Of a DNA stretch of 64,000 nucleotides, positions 16,233 through 27,112 are shown in pieces (position 1 is the stretch's first letter; each line of letters starts with the position of its first letter). The position numbers were made by a program, and so were the translations under genes. Origin of the DNA: Planococcus sp. ISL-109 (lineage in GTDB: Bacteria > Bacillota > Bacilli > Bacillales_A > Planococcaceae); assembly GCF_018613655.1 (NCBI RefSeq), contig NZ_JAGGPW010000004.1:710627-774626 (forward strand). The letters run 5' to 3'. The notes under the pieces were generated by a model. That model did no database searches, was not told where the DNA came from, and worked only from the letters and a program-made list of their open reading frames with translations.

Positions 16233-17315
16233 ATGCCGAAAACAAGATGGTTTCTATTTCTTTACAGCGTTGTTCTCATACTTATCATTATCTATCTGGC
16301 GGCTCGCATGCCGTTTCTTCTTTATCCTTTTCGCGTCATCTTCTCAACCATCGCACCGACGATCATCGTTGGTGGTATCCTCTATTACATATTCCGGCCA
16401 CTCGTCCGGTTACTTGAAAAACGGACGGGTCGCGTAACGGCCATTCTTTCGATTTTCATGATTTTCACCATCGTCATCTTCCTCCTTGGCAGCTGGCTCG
16501 GGCCGTTATTGGCGAACCAGATAATGGCCCTTATCAATAATTTCCCGGCCATTGCCGAACGGGTGCAGAACTGGATCGATATGGCGCTGGAAAGTGACTG
16601 GTGGCAATACATCGAAGAACAGGACGTCATGCCTGCGCTTCAGCCATCCACATTGATGGATGATTTTTTCGCTACTTCTGCAGGCTTCGGTTCTAGTCTT
16701 ATGAGCTTTATCGGCAGCTTTTTCAGCATGGTGTCCAAACTGGTCATCGTCCCATTCGTACTGTTTTTTCTGCTGAAGGATGGCGAGCGCCTGCCTGACA
16801 GGTTCCTAAAGATTTTGCCTTATGATTCGCGTGAGGAAGGGCGCAAAATCCTGCAGGATATGGATGAAAACTTGAGCGCCTATATCCAGGGACAGGCGAT
16901 TGTCAGCCTGTTCGTCGGTGCGCTGAGCCTGATTGCCTATATGCTGCTCGGCTTGCAATATGCGGTGATACTGGCGCTTGTTGCGTTGTTCACCAACCTG
17001 ATTCCGTTTCTCGGACCCTTCATAGGCGCTGTGCCTGTTCTGATTGTGGCATTTTTTCAGGATCCGATTCTGGCACTCTGGACTGCCATCGCCATCATCA
17101 TTATCCAGCAATTGGAGAGCAATCTCATATCTCCAAACGTCATGGGCCATAAACTAGAAGTCCATCCGGTAACGATTATTTTTCTTCTATATATTGGCGG
17201 AAGTTTTGCCGGAATCATCGGCATGATCCTTGTCATTCCTATCTATGCCGTCGGAAAGGCTGTCATGCAGAATATTTACCGGCTTGCCCGATTGAGATTC
17301 CCGGCACTGCGCTGA
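16233..17315 (+). CDS. AI-2E family transporter
   Basis: A 360-aa membrane protein from the ATG at 16233, chosen because AGGGGG lies seven bases upstream; the longer GTG frame from 16185 has no such site. It has about seven to eight hydrophobic segments and the family features PFRVIFSTIAPTIIVGGILYYIFRPL near the N-terminus, LLKDGERLP in the middle and TNLIPFLGPFIGAVP, then QQLESNLISPNVMGHKLEVHP. Members include the E. coli TqsA (AI-2 export) and Na+/H+ antiporters, so the substrate is open. Monocistronic on the plus strand. Confidence 0.9.
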   Translation: MPKTRWFLFLYSVVLILIIIYLAARMPFLLYPFRVIFSTIAPTIIVGGILYYIFRPLVRLLEKRTGRVTAILSIFMIFTIVIFLLGSWLGPLLANQIMALINNFPAIAERVQNWIDMALESDWWQYIEEQDVMPALQPSTLMDDFFATSAGFGSSLMSFIGSFFSMVSKLVIVPFVLFFLLKDGERLPDRFLKILPYDSREEGRKILQDMDENLSAYIQGQAIVSLFVGALSLIAYMLLGLQYAVILALVALFTNLIPFLGPFIGAVPVLIVAFFQDPILALWTAIAIIIIQQLESNLISPNVMGHKLEVHPVTIIFLLYIGGSFAGIIGMILVIPIYAVGKAVMQNIYRLARLRFPALR

Positions 17316-17601
17316 ATAAACAATCAGGGGAATTAAATGTAATATAATGAAAAATGACCACCATTCCAAGCACCTTAACCTTAATTGTGATTGGTCTTTT
17401 TGAGAAAATCGCGCCCTTGTGTAAAACACAATTCAAGTTTCACAAAAATAGTGCATGGATATTCCGTTACGCTGTCAGCATTCATTGTTATAAGAATGCC
17501 TCTACAACAGTTTTATCGTTTTTAAATACGACATGATATACAATATAGCAATATTTTTTTATATTTCACCACCTATAAACATCTGACAGGAGGATTGGGT
17601 C
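17316..17601. other. Intergenic region between two plus-strand membrane protein genes
   Basis: About 285 bp, AT-rich, no supported frame. AGGAGG at 17588-17593 is the ribosome site of the next gene. Confidence 0.35.
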
Positions 17602-18312
17602 ATGCTATTGATTCCGTTCTTGATCGGCATTGTATTCATCCTGATTCATTTCTTTGCGAGCGTTCTTGTCCCTAATGAAAAACTTAAGCGGATGAAATGG
17701 TTTTCGTTTTCAGGGGGCTTGGCTGTTTCGTATATTTTTGTCTATCTGCTCCCGACACTGCACAAGCAGCAGGCCGATATTCAAGAGCCCTATCGCCGGT
17801 TTACGATGGAGTCGGAAATCTATTTTATCGGCCTTCTCGGTATTGTATTATTTGTCGGCATTCAGATCTTCATCCAGCGAAACTATATTTCCCGCACATC
17901 CTCCTTTTGGTCAGTCATTGCGTTCTATGCACTTTATAACGCCCTCGTCTCGTACTCGGTGCTGTCTTTCGAAGTATCCGCGATTCAGGCACTGTTTTAT
18001 TGCGTCGCGATTGGCCCGCATTTCGTGGCGGTTGCCCATGATATGTGGCGAAAGTTTCCGGTCGAATACAATAAATACGGCCGCTATATACTGGCTGTTG
18101 GGATTGTTGTCGGTTGGACTGTTGCATTGACGACTGAACTAACTCCACTTTTCAAATCCATTATTTTTTCGCTTGTTTCCGGGGCGATGATTTACACTGT
18201 GTTCAAACATGAATTGCCTAGTGAGAAAGAAACCCATTTTCCCACTTTTTTAATTTCCGTGCTCTTTTATTCCACGATTACGATGTCCTTGAAGTTTTTT
18301 TTCGAGTGGTAG
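17602..18312 (+). CDS. Seven-helix membrane protein, possibly a divergent ZIP-type permease
   Basis: A 236-aa integral membrane protein with about seven hydrophobic segments. Near the N-terminus GGLAVSYIFVYLLPTL resembles the second helix of ZIP metal permeases. Histidines appear in GPHFVAVAHDM (about residue 137) and in HELPSEKETHFP (about 200), placed roughly where ZIP proteins have their HxxxD and HExPH metal motifs, but neither motif is intact. It starts at an ATG preceded by AGGAGGATT. I do not recognise a characterised homologue; the ZIP idea is a hypothesis. Confidence 0.75.
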   Translation: MLLIPFLIGIVFILIHFFASVLVPNEKLKRMKWFSFSGGLAVSYIFVYLLPTLHKQQADIQEPYRRFTMESEIYFIGLLGIVLFVGIQIFIQRNYISRTSSFWSVIAFYALYNALVSYSVLSFEVSAIQALFYCVAIGPHFVAVAHDMWRKFPVEYNKYGRYILAVGIVVGWTVALTTELTPLFKSIIFSLVSGAMIYTVFKHELPSEKETHFPTFLISVLFYSTITMSLKFFFEW

Positions 18313-18334
18313 TAGTTAGAACCATTGACTAGTC

Positions 18335-18368
18335 AAAAAAATGCCCCCGGAAGTAATGTATCCCGGGG
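18335..18368 (-). terminator. Terminator of gdhA
   Basis: Stem CCCCGG/CCGGGG followed on the minus strand by a seven-T run. Confidence 0.8.
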
Positions 18369-18414
18369 ACGGCAGTATAATAACCTTTACTATTCGCTTA
18401 TCTGCTTAGCCAAC

Positions 18415-20246
<1,832 letters not shown>

Positions 20247-21629
20247 TTATTGCAGCCAGCTGTCCAAAAACTCCTGTTGATCTCCTTTAAAGTAGTCTTC
20301 AAAAAACGCCTTAAAGTCATCGGTATCCACTTGCTGGTATTGGAACTCCACGTAGTATGCCGCTAGAAATTCAAACGCCGCTTCCGTTCCCCCATTGTCA
20401 TCAAAAAACGCTTTCAAAAGCATCGGCACTTCCCCGTAAATTGTTGCGTAGTATACCGACTCTTCAAATTCGTCCAATGGGATATTGGCGTGCGTTGCTG
20501 TCGTGTAAGAGTCTGCGTACGCTGCAGCCCCTTGGAAGCCGATATCGTCGTCACCGGCGTATTCACTGAGGAATAGCGCCATCGCAAATTCGGTTAAACT
20601 TTCATCCAACCACGCCTCGTTAAACGGATCATTGCCCACCATTAAATAAAACCATTGATGCGCGATTTCATGAACGAGAATGTATGCGAGATTTGCCTCA
20701 TCTGTGGCCACTTCGATGATGTTTGGGTATTCCATATAGCCGTCATTGGCTATGATATCCAGTTCTTTCGACGGGTTCTCGCCGATCATTTCTTCAAAAT
20801 AACTGTGCGCATCAGCAGCAAGGTCTGTCGTATCGGCTAAAATATCCGACCCACTCGGTGCAAACACTCGAAAAGTCGTGTCATTGACTTTCCGGCTTTT
20901 CATTTCCCAATCTTCCGGGTCCATCACAGCCATGTAAAAATCCTTGATCATATCTCCTTGCACTGTTCCGGAAGAACTGGCTCTGATCGTTCCGTCCTGT
21001 GCCGATGTCGCGACTAGGTAATCCTTTGACAGCTCATAACTCACGATATACTCTCCGTAACCGGTCGCATAGGACTCCCCTTTTGGGTCATAATCATGAA
21101 TTTGCCAACCGTCTTCAAAACTTGCGAGCATCGGATACCAATGCGCCAAATAATAATTATCGTCCACTTGCGACAAGCGCATGCCGTTTTCCGGCAATCC
21201 CAGTGTATAGACTACTGCCACTTCACGGCTGTCCCCCGGTTCTAGCGCTTCTTCCAACTCAATCATCAAAGCATTATTGCTAAGCTGATAAGTTGTTGCC
21301 TCACCCTCGGCGGTGACCGCGGAAATGTCTACGGTTGCAGCTTCACCTTGATAGCCATCCGTCTCATCTGGATTCATGGCGTTCGGTACCAGGTAAAAGC
21401 CTAGTTCACTCCACTTCTCGTCAGATGTGTTTTTCACTCTGATAGAAGCAGCAATACGAAAAGCACCGGCTTCGTCCATTGTTACATCCAGGTTATAACT
21501 TGCGTCCATTTCCACATCGGTTGTCTCAATCGAGTCGCTTTCGGGTTCCTTGAATGAAAATATCCATACCAAGACAACTGAAATGAGGACAGCTAATGCG
21601 AGTACGATAATCCATAATTTTTTCTTCAT
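20247..21629 (-). CDS. Membrane-anchored M1-family metallopeptidase
   Basis: A 460-aa protein with a single N-terminal hydrophobic anchor (residues 4-25), so the rest is outside the membrane. The zinc site is complete: HEIAHQWF with the third ligand in NEAWLDESLTEFA, spaced as in the gluzincin HEXXH-X18-E motif. The N-terminal half is a beta-rich domain as in M1 aminopeptidases. The usual GxMEN exopeptidase motif is not evident; the corresponding place reads DGYMEYPNIIE, so specificity may differ. Stands alone, 63 bp after the SDR gene. Confidence 0.88.
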   Translation of the reverse strand: MKKKLWIIVLALAVLISVVLVWIFSFKEPESDSIETTDVEMDASYNLDVTMDEAGAFRIAASIRVKNTSDEKWSELGFYLVPNAMNPDETDGYQGEAATVDISAVTAEGEATTYQLSNNALMIELEEALEPGDSREVAVVYTLGLPENGMRLSQVDDNYYLAHWYPMLASFEDGWQIHDYDPKGESYATGYGEYIVSYELSKDYLVATSAQDGTIRASSSGTVQGDMIKDFYMAVMDPEDWEMKSRKVNDTTFRVFAPSGSDILADTTDLAADAHSYFEEMIGENPSKELDIIANDGYMEYPNIIEVATDEANLAYILVHEIAHQWFYLMVGNDPFNEAWLDESLTEFAMALFLSEYAGDDDIGFQGAAAYADSYTTATHANIPLDEFEESVYYATIYGEVPMLLKAFFDDNGGTEAAFEFLAAYYVEFQYQQVDTDDFKAFFEDYFKGDQQEFLDSWLQ

Positions 21630-21691
21630 GCAGCTTCTCCTATTTCTAAAGTTCTTTAAGCTTATCTTCTGTAAGTAGTATGCGGGTTGAA

Positions 21692-22348
21692 CTAATTAGC
21701 ATTTGCACCCGCACGTTCCCAAATGGCTTTTCCTTTTAAAGCAGTTAAGCCTTTGTCATCCTTTTGCGCCGAGTTGATCATCGCTTGTGCGAGGATTTCG
21801 GTCGGGAGCGGTTGCTGGGAGCGCAGAATGCCTGCTTTATTGATCAGCTGTATCGCTTTGAGCCCGAGATTCTCCATCACCCGGTCGCTGTTTTTACGCT
21901 CCAGTATCGGCGGGTTGAAGATCGTTATATATGGGAATACCAGCTCGATTACGGCTTCTTCGAGCTTGCCTTTCATCCTCGAGTAAAAACTGCGGGCTTT
22001 CGGTGAAGCAAAGTCGGCTGAGACCAACACGTAGCGTTCGACACCATTTTCCCTTGCCGCTTTTGCGAATTCGTATTGGTAACCGTAATCCACTTTCCAC
22101 TGATTTCCCTTGCTTCCGGCCGCTTTGATCGTCGTCCCGAGGCAGGAAAACAGCACATAGCCTTTTACTAGATGCACCCATTCTTCCGGCTTATCAAAAT
22201 CAATCACGTGGATTTTTAACTTGTCATGCCGGATGTCCAAGGACCTTCTGACAAAAATATCAACTTGTTCAAACGAAACGTCTTGCAATAACAATTCGAC
22301 CAGGTCTTTCCCAGTTGCTCCTGTTGCTCCGATCACTAATGCGTGCAT
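21692..22348 (-). CDS. NAD(P)-binding atypical SDR-family protein
   Basis: A 218-aa Rossmann-fold protein. The N-terminal dinucleotide motif is GATGATGKDLVELLL, and the body resembles the NAD(P)H-binding / HTATIP2-like (YfcH/oxidoreductase) group: SCLGTTIKAAGSKG, VDYGYQYEFAKAA, VLVSADFASPKARSFYSRMKG. The Tyr-x-x-x-Lys pair is present as YSRMKGK. Substrate is unknown. The ATG at 22348 has AGGAGG upstream. Confidence 0.85.
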   Translation of the reverse strand: MHALVIGATGATGKDLVELLLQDVSFEQVDIFVRRSLDIRHDKLKIHVIDFDKPEEWVHLVKGYVLFSCLGTTIKAAGSKGNQWKVDYGYQYEFAKAARENGVERYVLVSADFASPKARSFYSRMKGKLEEAVIELVFPYITIFNPPILERKNSDRVMENLGLKAIQLINKAGILRSQQPLPTEILAQAMINSAQKDDKGLTALKGKAIWERAGANAN

Positions 22349-22412
22349 AATGTTCCTCCTAGTTTTATCTCTATGTGGATGAAAAATTCAATGTTCTGAA
22401 AATTTTTAGTCG

Positions 22413-22766
22413 TTAATAGTCAAAATCAGCGTTATTCAGTCCTCTAGCTCTTGCTGGGAGAGCACCCAAAAGCTCCAGGGTTTCGGTTCCGATCTTCCAT
22501 TGGTATAGCTTGCCGTCGCTGTCGTGCGGATCGAAAAAATACGCATAGTTCCCCCGAACGCATAGTCCGCTTGAGCCATGAAGCAATTCTAGAACTTCGA
22601 AAGAGCGCACCAGGCGGATCTTCGGATCAACTGAAATCAACAGAAAGTCGGAGTAAGGAAATAGCCAAATTTCTCTTCCTTTTCCTTTAGCTATTGCATA
22701 ACAATCAAAAATATCCAGCCTATCGAGTAAATCAGAATGGTACCTGAAAAGAACTTTTATGGACTC
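22413..22766 (-). pseudogene. Headless open frame upstream of the SDR gene, likely truncated gene
   Basis: A 117-codon frame open from just after a TAA (22767-22769) to its stop at 22413. There is no ATG; the first standard start is a TTG at 22640. The sequence looks coding: KVLFRYHSDLLDRLDIFD, IWLFPYSDFLLISVDP, GLCVRGNYAYFFDPHDSDG. I do not recognise the family. It starts 23 bp after the AlkD-like stump, so one deletion may have removed the rest of that gene and the head of this one. Confidence 0.4.
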
Positions 22767-22788
22767 TTAACAAAATCTATTTTCTTCA

Positions 22789-22884
22789 CTAAACGGGTTC
22801 ATGTGCACCGCTCGACAAGCACATTTTTTTCGTTCGTTCTTTTCCAAATACCTCAAGTTCCTGCATGACAGTTTTAGCATCCAT
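22789..22884 (-). pseudogene. 5' stump of a DNA alkylation repair (AlkD-like) gene
   Basis: An ATG at 22884 with GAAAGGA upstream opens a 31-codon frame, MDAKTVMQELEVFGKERTKK, continuing to SSGAHEPV, then TAG. This matches, from memory, the beginning of AlkD-like HEAT-repeat DNA glycosylases of Bacillales (GKERTKK...NGAHEP), normally about 220-240 aa. The rest of the gene is missing; the following bases contain several stops. It is therefore a truncated remnant, not a functional enzyme. Confidence 0.6.
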
Positions 22885-22916
22885 TGCTGTGCACGTCCTT
22901 TCGTTCTGGTGGATCT

Positions 22917-22968
22917 AAAAAAGAGACGTTTTCCGTAGTATGCTATTCAACTACTTGAAAACGTCTCT
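22917..22968 (-). terminator. Terminator of the dinB-rnz pair
   Basis: Long stem AGAGACGTTTTC/GAAAACGTCTCT followed on the minus strand by T residues, directly after the rnz stop. Confidence 0.85.
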
Positions 22969-22974
22969 TTAGTA

Positions 22975-23922
22975 TTATTCCAGTTTCATTAAGTGATGCT
23001 CTTTTTTATTCCAGGCATATTCATCAAAGTCATGCGCAATGTCACTGTTTGCGTGAATTTGACGCATCGCCGCGAGCAGCTCTTTTTCGTGTTCAGGTAA
23101 AAAGCGTGCGCTCAAATGATTGACGAGCAGTTTCCCAGCATTCGCATCTGCCGCAACTGCGGCGGCATCGAGCGTCGTCGAATGGCCGTATTCTTTCGCA
23201 AGTTTCTTCGTTGCCCCGTCAAACGTCGCTTCGTGGACGACGAGATGAGCATCTCTTGAAAGTTCCTCTGACTTTTTGCATAAACGCGTATCGCCGAGGA
23301 TCGTCACGGTAAAGCCTTGCTGTGCCGCTTCGGTGACTTCTTCGGACTTGACCAAGCCTCCGTCCGGCAATTCCACCGTTTCACCGGCTTTCAGTTTAGA
23401 AAGAAGCGGACCCTTCGGCACTCCGAGTTCGCGTGCTTTGTCGATATCGAGTTTCGGAAGCAAATCCTTCTGTTCGATGCGATATCCATATGTAGGGATG
23501 ACGTGCTCCAGCAAGCCAGCTTCGACTTTCAACAGTTCGTCTTCGAAAATGATGCCTTCAGTCACTTCATGAAAACGGATCGGGTAAGTTAAATGCGTCC
23601 TGCTTAATTTTAAAGTCATCTCGACATAATCTTTCAGATCTTTCGGACCGTACAAATCGAGCGGTTCTTCCCCGCCTTGGAACGAGCGCGAGCCGAGCAG
23701 TCCCGGCAAGCCGAAAATATGGTCGCCGTGCATATGGGTGATGAAGATCTTCTCGATTTTCCGCGGCTTGATCGAGGTCCGTAGAATCTGGTGCTGCACC
23801 GCTTCACCGCAGTCGAACAGCCACACCGTTCCGCGTTCTTCGAGCAGTTTTAAAGCGAGCGCCGATGTATTGCGCTGTTTTGACGGCATGCCCGCGCCTG
23901 TACCTAAAAATACTACTTGCAT
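22975..23922 (-). CDS. rnz: Ribonuclease Z
   Basis: A 315-aa metallo-beta-lactamase-fold endonuclease that trims tRNA 3' ends. The N-terminal LGTGAGMPSKQRNTSALAL is the RNase Z hallmark, the zinc motif THMHGDHIFGLPGLLGS is intact, and later HEATFDG and HSTTLDAA carry further ligands. The exosite region (KDLLPKLDIDKARELGVPKG) is present. Its ATG overlaps the dinB stop (TAATG), so the two are translated together. Confidence 0.95.
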   Translation of the reverse strand: MQVVFLGTGAGMPSKQRNTSALALKLLEERGTVWLFDCGEAVQHQILRTSIKPRKIEKIFITHMHGDHIFGLPGLLGSRSFQGGEEPLDLYGPKDLKDYVEMTLKLSRTHLTYPIRFHEVTEGIIFEDELLKVEAGLLEHVIPTYGYRIEQKDLLPKLDIDKARELGVPKGPLLSKLKAGETVELPDGGLVKSEEVTEAAQQGFTVTILGDTRLCKKSEELSRDAHLVVHEATFDGATKKLAKEYGHSTTLDAAAVAADANAGKLLVNHLSARFLPEHEKELLAAMRQIHANSDIAHDFDEYAWNKKEHHLMKLE

Positions 23923-25220
23923 TAGCGTTTCTTCCTTTCGTGGTCGCTCAGGAAATCTTTGCTTAAACTCGTTTGTGCATCATGTGTCGACTGGCGGTAG
24001 CCGATGCCCCGCGAAACGGCGCCTTTTCCGAAACGGCTCTCGAGTTTCGCGACCAAGTCCAAAATCGGTTCGTCTTTTGCGTGCTCTTCGAAATTGAACA
24101 GCGACAATTGTTCGGTCATATCGCCTTTATCGACGACGTTCGACACCGTCACCCCGACGAGCCGCAGCGGTTCGCCGTTCCAATGCGTCTCGAACAGCTG
24201 CCAGGCTTGCTGCAGGATGTCTTGTTCTTTCCACAGCGTATTGTTCAAGGTGATGCTGCGGGTACGGTTTTTCCAGTCGGAGCTACGCGTCTGGATGCTG
24301 ACGGTCGGCCCTGCCAAGTTTTTCGCATGGAGCCTGGCCGCCACTTTCGTGCTCAATGTCCGGAATATCTTTTTCAAGTTCTCCAGATCGGTTTCATCGA
24401 TCGGCAAAGTCGTCGACGTCCCGACACTTTTCCGGTCATAGATCGAATCAGGATCCACTTCGCGGCTGTCTTCTCCCCTAGCGCGTGCTTGCAGTCGAAC
24501 GCCGTTTTTTCCCATCTTTTCTTTTATCAAACCGTCCGGAGCATTCGCCAAATCACCGATCGTATAGAGCTTCAGCCCGTTCAATTTCGCTGCCGTGCTC
24601 TCGCCGATGCCGTGCATCTCAACAAGCTTTCTCGGCCACAAAATGCGCTGAATATCCCGTTTCCGGAGGATGGTGATACCAAGCGGTTTTTTCATATCGG
24701 ACGCTGTTTTTGCGAGAAATTTATTCGGTGCGATGCCGAGTGAACACGGCAAATCGAGTTCCGCGAGAATGCGCTTTTGCAGCTCTTCCGCGATTTCCAG
24801 TGGATGTCGGTCGTTAGATAAAGACGTCACATCGATATACGCTTCATCAATCGACACCGGTTCGACGGCATCGGTATACGTGCGCAAAATCTCGAACATC
24901 GACCGCGACGCTTCGCGGTAACGATCGAAGTTCGGCGGCATGACGAGCAGGCCCGGATACTTTTTCTTCGCCTCGTGCACTTGCATCGTCGTGTAAATCC
25001 CGTATGCCCGAGCTTCGTACGAACATGTGACGATGATGCCCCGCCGCTCTTTCGGATTCCCCGCAATCGCCAGCGCTTTTCCTTTAAGCGTCGGGTCATG
25101 TGCCTGTTCGACCGATGCATAAAAGCTATTCATATCAATATGGAAAATAACTCGCCCAGCCATAGCAATCGCTTCGCTTTCCTTTTCTTTCAGTGTATCA
25201 AAAAACAGGCGAACAGGCAT
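23922..25220 (-). CDS. dinB: DNA polymerase IV (Y-family, DinB)
   Basis: Error-prone translesion polymerase of about 432 aa. The palm motif IFHIDMNSFYASVEQ and catalytic SIDEAYIDVTSL are intact, and a little-finger domain follows (SVGTSTTLPIDETDLE). I prefer the ATG at 25220 because AAAGGTGA lies six bases upstream; this gives a 19-residue leader before the core start MAGRVIFHID (ATG 25163), which lacks a close ribosome site. It overlaps rnz by one base. Confidence 0.93.
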   Translation of the reverse strand: MPVRLFFDTLKEKESEAIAMAGRVIFHIDMNSFYASVEQAHDPTLKGKALAIAGNPKERRGIIVTCSYEARAYGIYTTMQVHEAKKKYPGLLVMPPNFDRYREASRSMFEILRTYTDAVEPVSIDEAYIDVTSLSNDRHPLEIAEELQKRILAELDLPCSLGIAPNKFLAKTASDMKKPLGITILRKRDIQRILWPRKLVEMHGIGESTAAKLNGLKLYTIGDLANAPDGLIKEKMGKNGVRLQARARGEDSREVDPDSIYDRKSVGTSTTLPIDETDLENLKKIFRTLSTKVAARLHAKNLAGPTVSIQTRSSDWKNRTRSITLNNTLWKEQDILQQAWQLFETHWNGEPLRLVGVTVSNVVDKGDMTEQLSLFNFEEHAKDEPILDLVAKLESRFGKGAVSRGIGYRQSTHDAQTSLSKDFLSDHERKKR

Positions 25221-25362
25221 CCGGTTCACCTTTTCTTGTTATCTTTAGGTATCTTTTGAATTACTTTGTGCGAGAAAGAAAATCTGTTGGTTTCATCAGC
25301 TAGTGGATGCTGATTAATTGGACAAGAGAGCGAGATGGATCGTTTATTGATCGGTTTATCTC

Positions 25363-25460
25363 TAAACAGCCGCCTTCCGCTTGGGGGCATGCCTCCCGCA
25401 ATGAGCCAAAAGGGGCGCTTGTCTCATCGCTCCGGCCAGCCCGTGTGCGCGGTGAGGCTT
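25363..25460. repeat. GC-rich intergenic repeat-like element (first)
   Basis: About 100 bp starting GCCGCCTTCCGCTTGGGGG, with an internal inverted pair ATGAG/CTCAT around AAAAGGGG. The composition and the 'CTTCCGC...GCCTCCCGCAATGAGCC' style resemble intergenic repeats that occur in many copies in Bacillales genomes. Assignment is from memory. Confidence 0.45.
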
Positions 25461-25673
25461 TTAGATTTCGTTATATTTTTTATGTAAAACAGCGACTGCT
25501 TTGATTCGTTTCCCCGGCTAGGTAACGACGCTTAGTTGGACATTATAGTGGCAGAGCGACTGATAAACCTTCAACGCTTCATCAATAGTTCCATCTAATT
25601 TTGAGATGTTGAAAAAATAGTTAACCCTGACTTCATAGACAGATGAATTTCATTTCCACTCTAAAAATAGAGA

Positions 25674-25740
25674 TGGAGCGGAAGGGGCTGACACCGGAGG
25701 GACTGCGCGGGACAGGCCCCTGCAGCGCAATCTCACTCCA
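25674..25740. repeat. GC-rich intergenic repeat-like element (second)
   Basis: About 67 bp beginning GGAGCGGAAGGGGCTGACAC, with inverted AGGGGC/GCCCCT and outer GGAG/CTCC-type ends. It looks like a diverged copy of another common Bacillales intergenic repeat. Confidence 0.4.
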
Positions 25741-25813
25741 ATCCATTTGCAATAACAAGCAGCTTAGTTAATTGCGAACATCCTTACCGCAAAAAAACAT
25801 CAGCTTTACACAT

Positions 25814-25859
25814 AAAAAAACTGCCCTAGAAAGCCATATTTTATGACCTTCCGGGACAG
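25814..25859 (-). terminator. Terminator of the mce-pccB-peptidase operon
   Basis: Stem CTGTCCCGGAAGG / CTTTCTAGGGCAG (one or two mismatches) followed on the minus strand by seven T. Confidence 0.8.
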
Positions 25860-25874
25860 CCTTAACGTATAAAA

Positions 25875-26993
25875 TTAACGAATCGCTGCTTCTTTAACGA
25901 TTTCAACCAATAGCTCGGTCAGTTTCTCAAGCTCTTCTACCGGCATGCGCTCGTTTTTCGTGTGGATTTCCTCGTAACCGACGCATAGATTGACCGTCGG
26001 AATGCCGTGGCCGTTGATGATGTTCGCGTCGCTGCCGCCGCCGCTCGTCAGCACAGGCGATGGACGACCAATGCGTTCCGCAGCGGCTTTTGCGATATCG
26101 ACAACCGGATCCATTTCATCAAAACGGAACCCTGGGTACATAAGCTGAACGTCGGTTTCCGCGCGTCCGCCCATTTCTTCAGCAACTTCTTTAAAGACCG
26201 TTTCCATATGTGCGGTTTGCCCCGCCAGCTTGTCTTCGCTGATCGAGCGCGCTTCCGACAAGATGTGGACTTCGTCACAGACGATATTGGTCGCTCTGCC
26301 GCCTTCGAAACTGCCGATGTTCGCAGTCGTCTCCTCATCGATGCGCCCTAGCTTCATGCGGGCGATTGCTTTTGAAGCGATGGTGATTGCGGAAATGCCT
26401 TTTTCCGGTGCCACGCCGGCGTGTGCCGTTTTGCCATAGATCGTCGTCCACAGCTTTGCCTGGTTGGGGGCTGCGGTGACGATGCCGCCGACTTGTCCGT
26501 CACTGTCGACCGCATAACCGAATTTAGCCGTCAGGAGCGCTACGTCGAATTCCTTCGCACCGACAAGGCCGCTTTCTTCTCCTGCCGTAATGAGGAACTG
26601 GATATCGCCATGCTCAACCTGCTCTTCTTTCAAATGGCGCGCAAGTTCAAGAAGTGCCGCGATGCCCGCTTTATCGTCAGCACCGAGAATCGTCGTGCCG
26701 TCCGAATAGACGTAGCCGTCGCGGACTTCAGGCTTGATGCCTTTACCCGGTGTGACCGTATCCATATGCGTAGTGAAATAAATCGCCGGCGCGCTTGTTT
26801 TCGTTCCTGCAAGCGTCGCGACAAGATTTCCGGCACCGTGGCCCGTGCGCTGTTTGGAATCGTCTTCTACGACCGTAAAGCCGAGTGCTTCCAGTTTTTC
26901 CGTCAAAATGACAGCAATCGCTGCTTCGTCTTTGGTCTCGGAGTCGATTTGCACGAGCTCCAGAAATTCTTCCAATAATCGATCGGTTTTCAT
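25875..26993 (-). CDS. M20-family peptidase, PepT-like (YqjE type)
   Basis: A 372-aa di-zinc peptidase. Metal and catalytic motifs: THMDTVTPGKG (His/Asp), GADDKAG, the general base pair in TAGEESGLVG, and a late His in GYEEIHTKNER. A dimerisation domain starts near residue 180 (KTAHAGVAPEKG). In B. subtilis yqjE lies next to the same epimerase and carboxyltransferase genes as here, so this is probably the ortholog, a putative tripeptidase or deacylase. It lies 119 bp after pccB and may have its own promoter. Confidence 0.9.
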   Translation of the reverse strand: MKTDRLLEEFLELVQIDSETKDEAAIAVILTEKLEALGFTVVEDDSKQRTGHGAGNLVATLAGTKTSAPAIYFTTHMDTVTPGKGIKPEVRDGYVYSDGTTILGADDKAGIAALLELARHLKEEQVEHGDIQFLITAGEESGLVGAKEFDVALLTAKFGYAVDSDGQVGGIVTAAPNQAKLWTTIYGKTAHAGVAPEKGISAITIASKAIARMKLGRIDEETTANIGSFEGGRATNIVCDEVHILSEARSISEDKLAGQTAHMETVFKEVAEEMGGRAETDVQLMYPGFRFDEMDPVVDIAKAAAERIGRPSPVLTSGGGSDANIINGHGIPTVNLCVGYEEIHTKNERMPVEELEKLTELLVEIVKEAAIR

Positions 26994-27112
26994 TTAAAAA
27001 CCCCTCTTCTATTCCATTTGTCTCAGGTTCCATTATAGACTTTCGTAGTGTCATCTTCATTCAAAATGAATCGACCTCTTCCAACTTTGGAAGAGATCGA
27101 TTATCTAACCTA

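Larger units (their letters stand above)
25221..25813. other. Intergenic region of about 590 bp with GC-rich repeat-like elements
   Basis: No credible gene. It contains two GC-rich, partly palindromic stretches (25363-25460 and 25674-25740) in otherwise AT-rich DNA. The dinB promoter should lie near 25221-25300. Confidence 0.5.

Noticed and set aside
23973-24743. A 256-codon plus-strand frame
   Set aside because: It is wholly antisense to dinB, a clear family member with intact motifs.
25307-25504. A 65-codon plus-strand frame in the dinB-pepT gap
   Set aside because: It is made mostly of the GC-rich repeat element and has no ribosome site.
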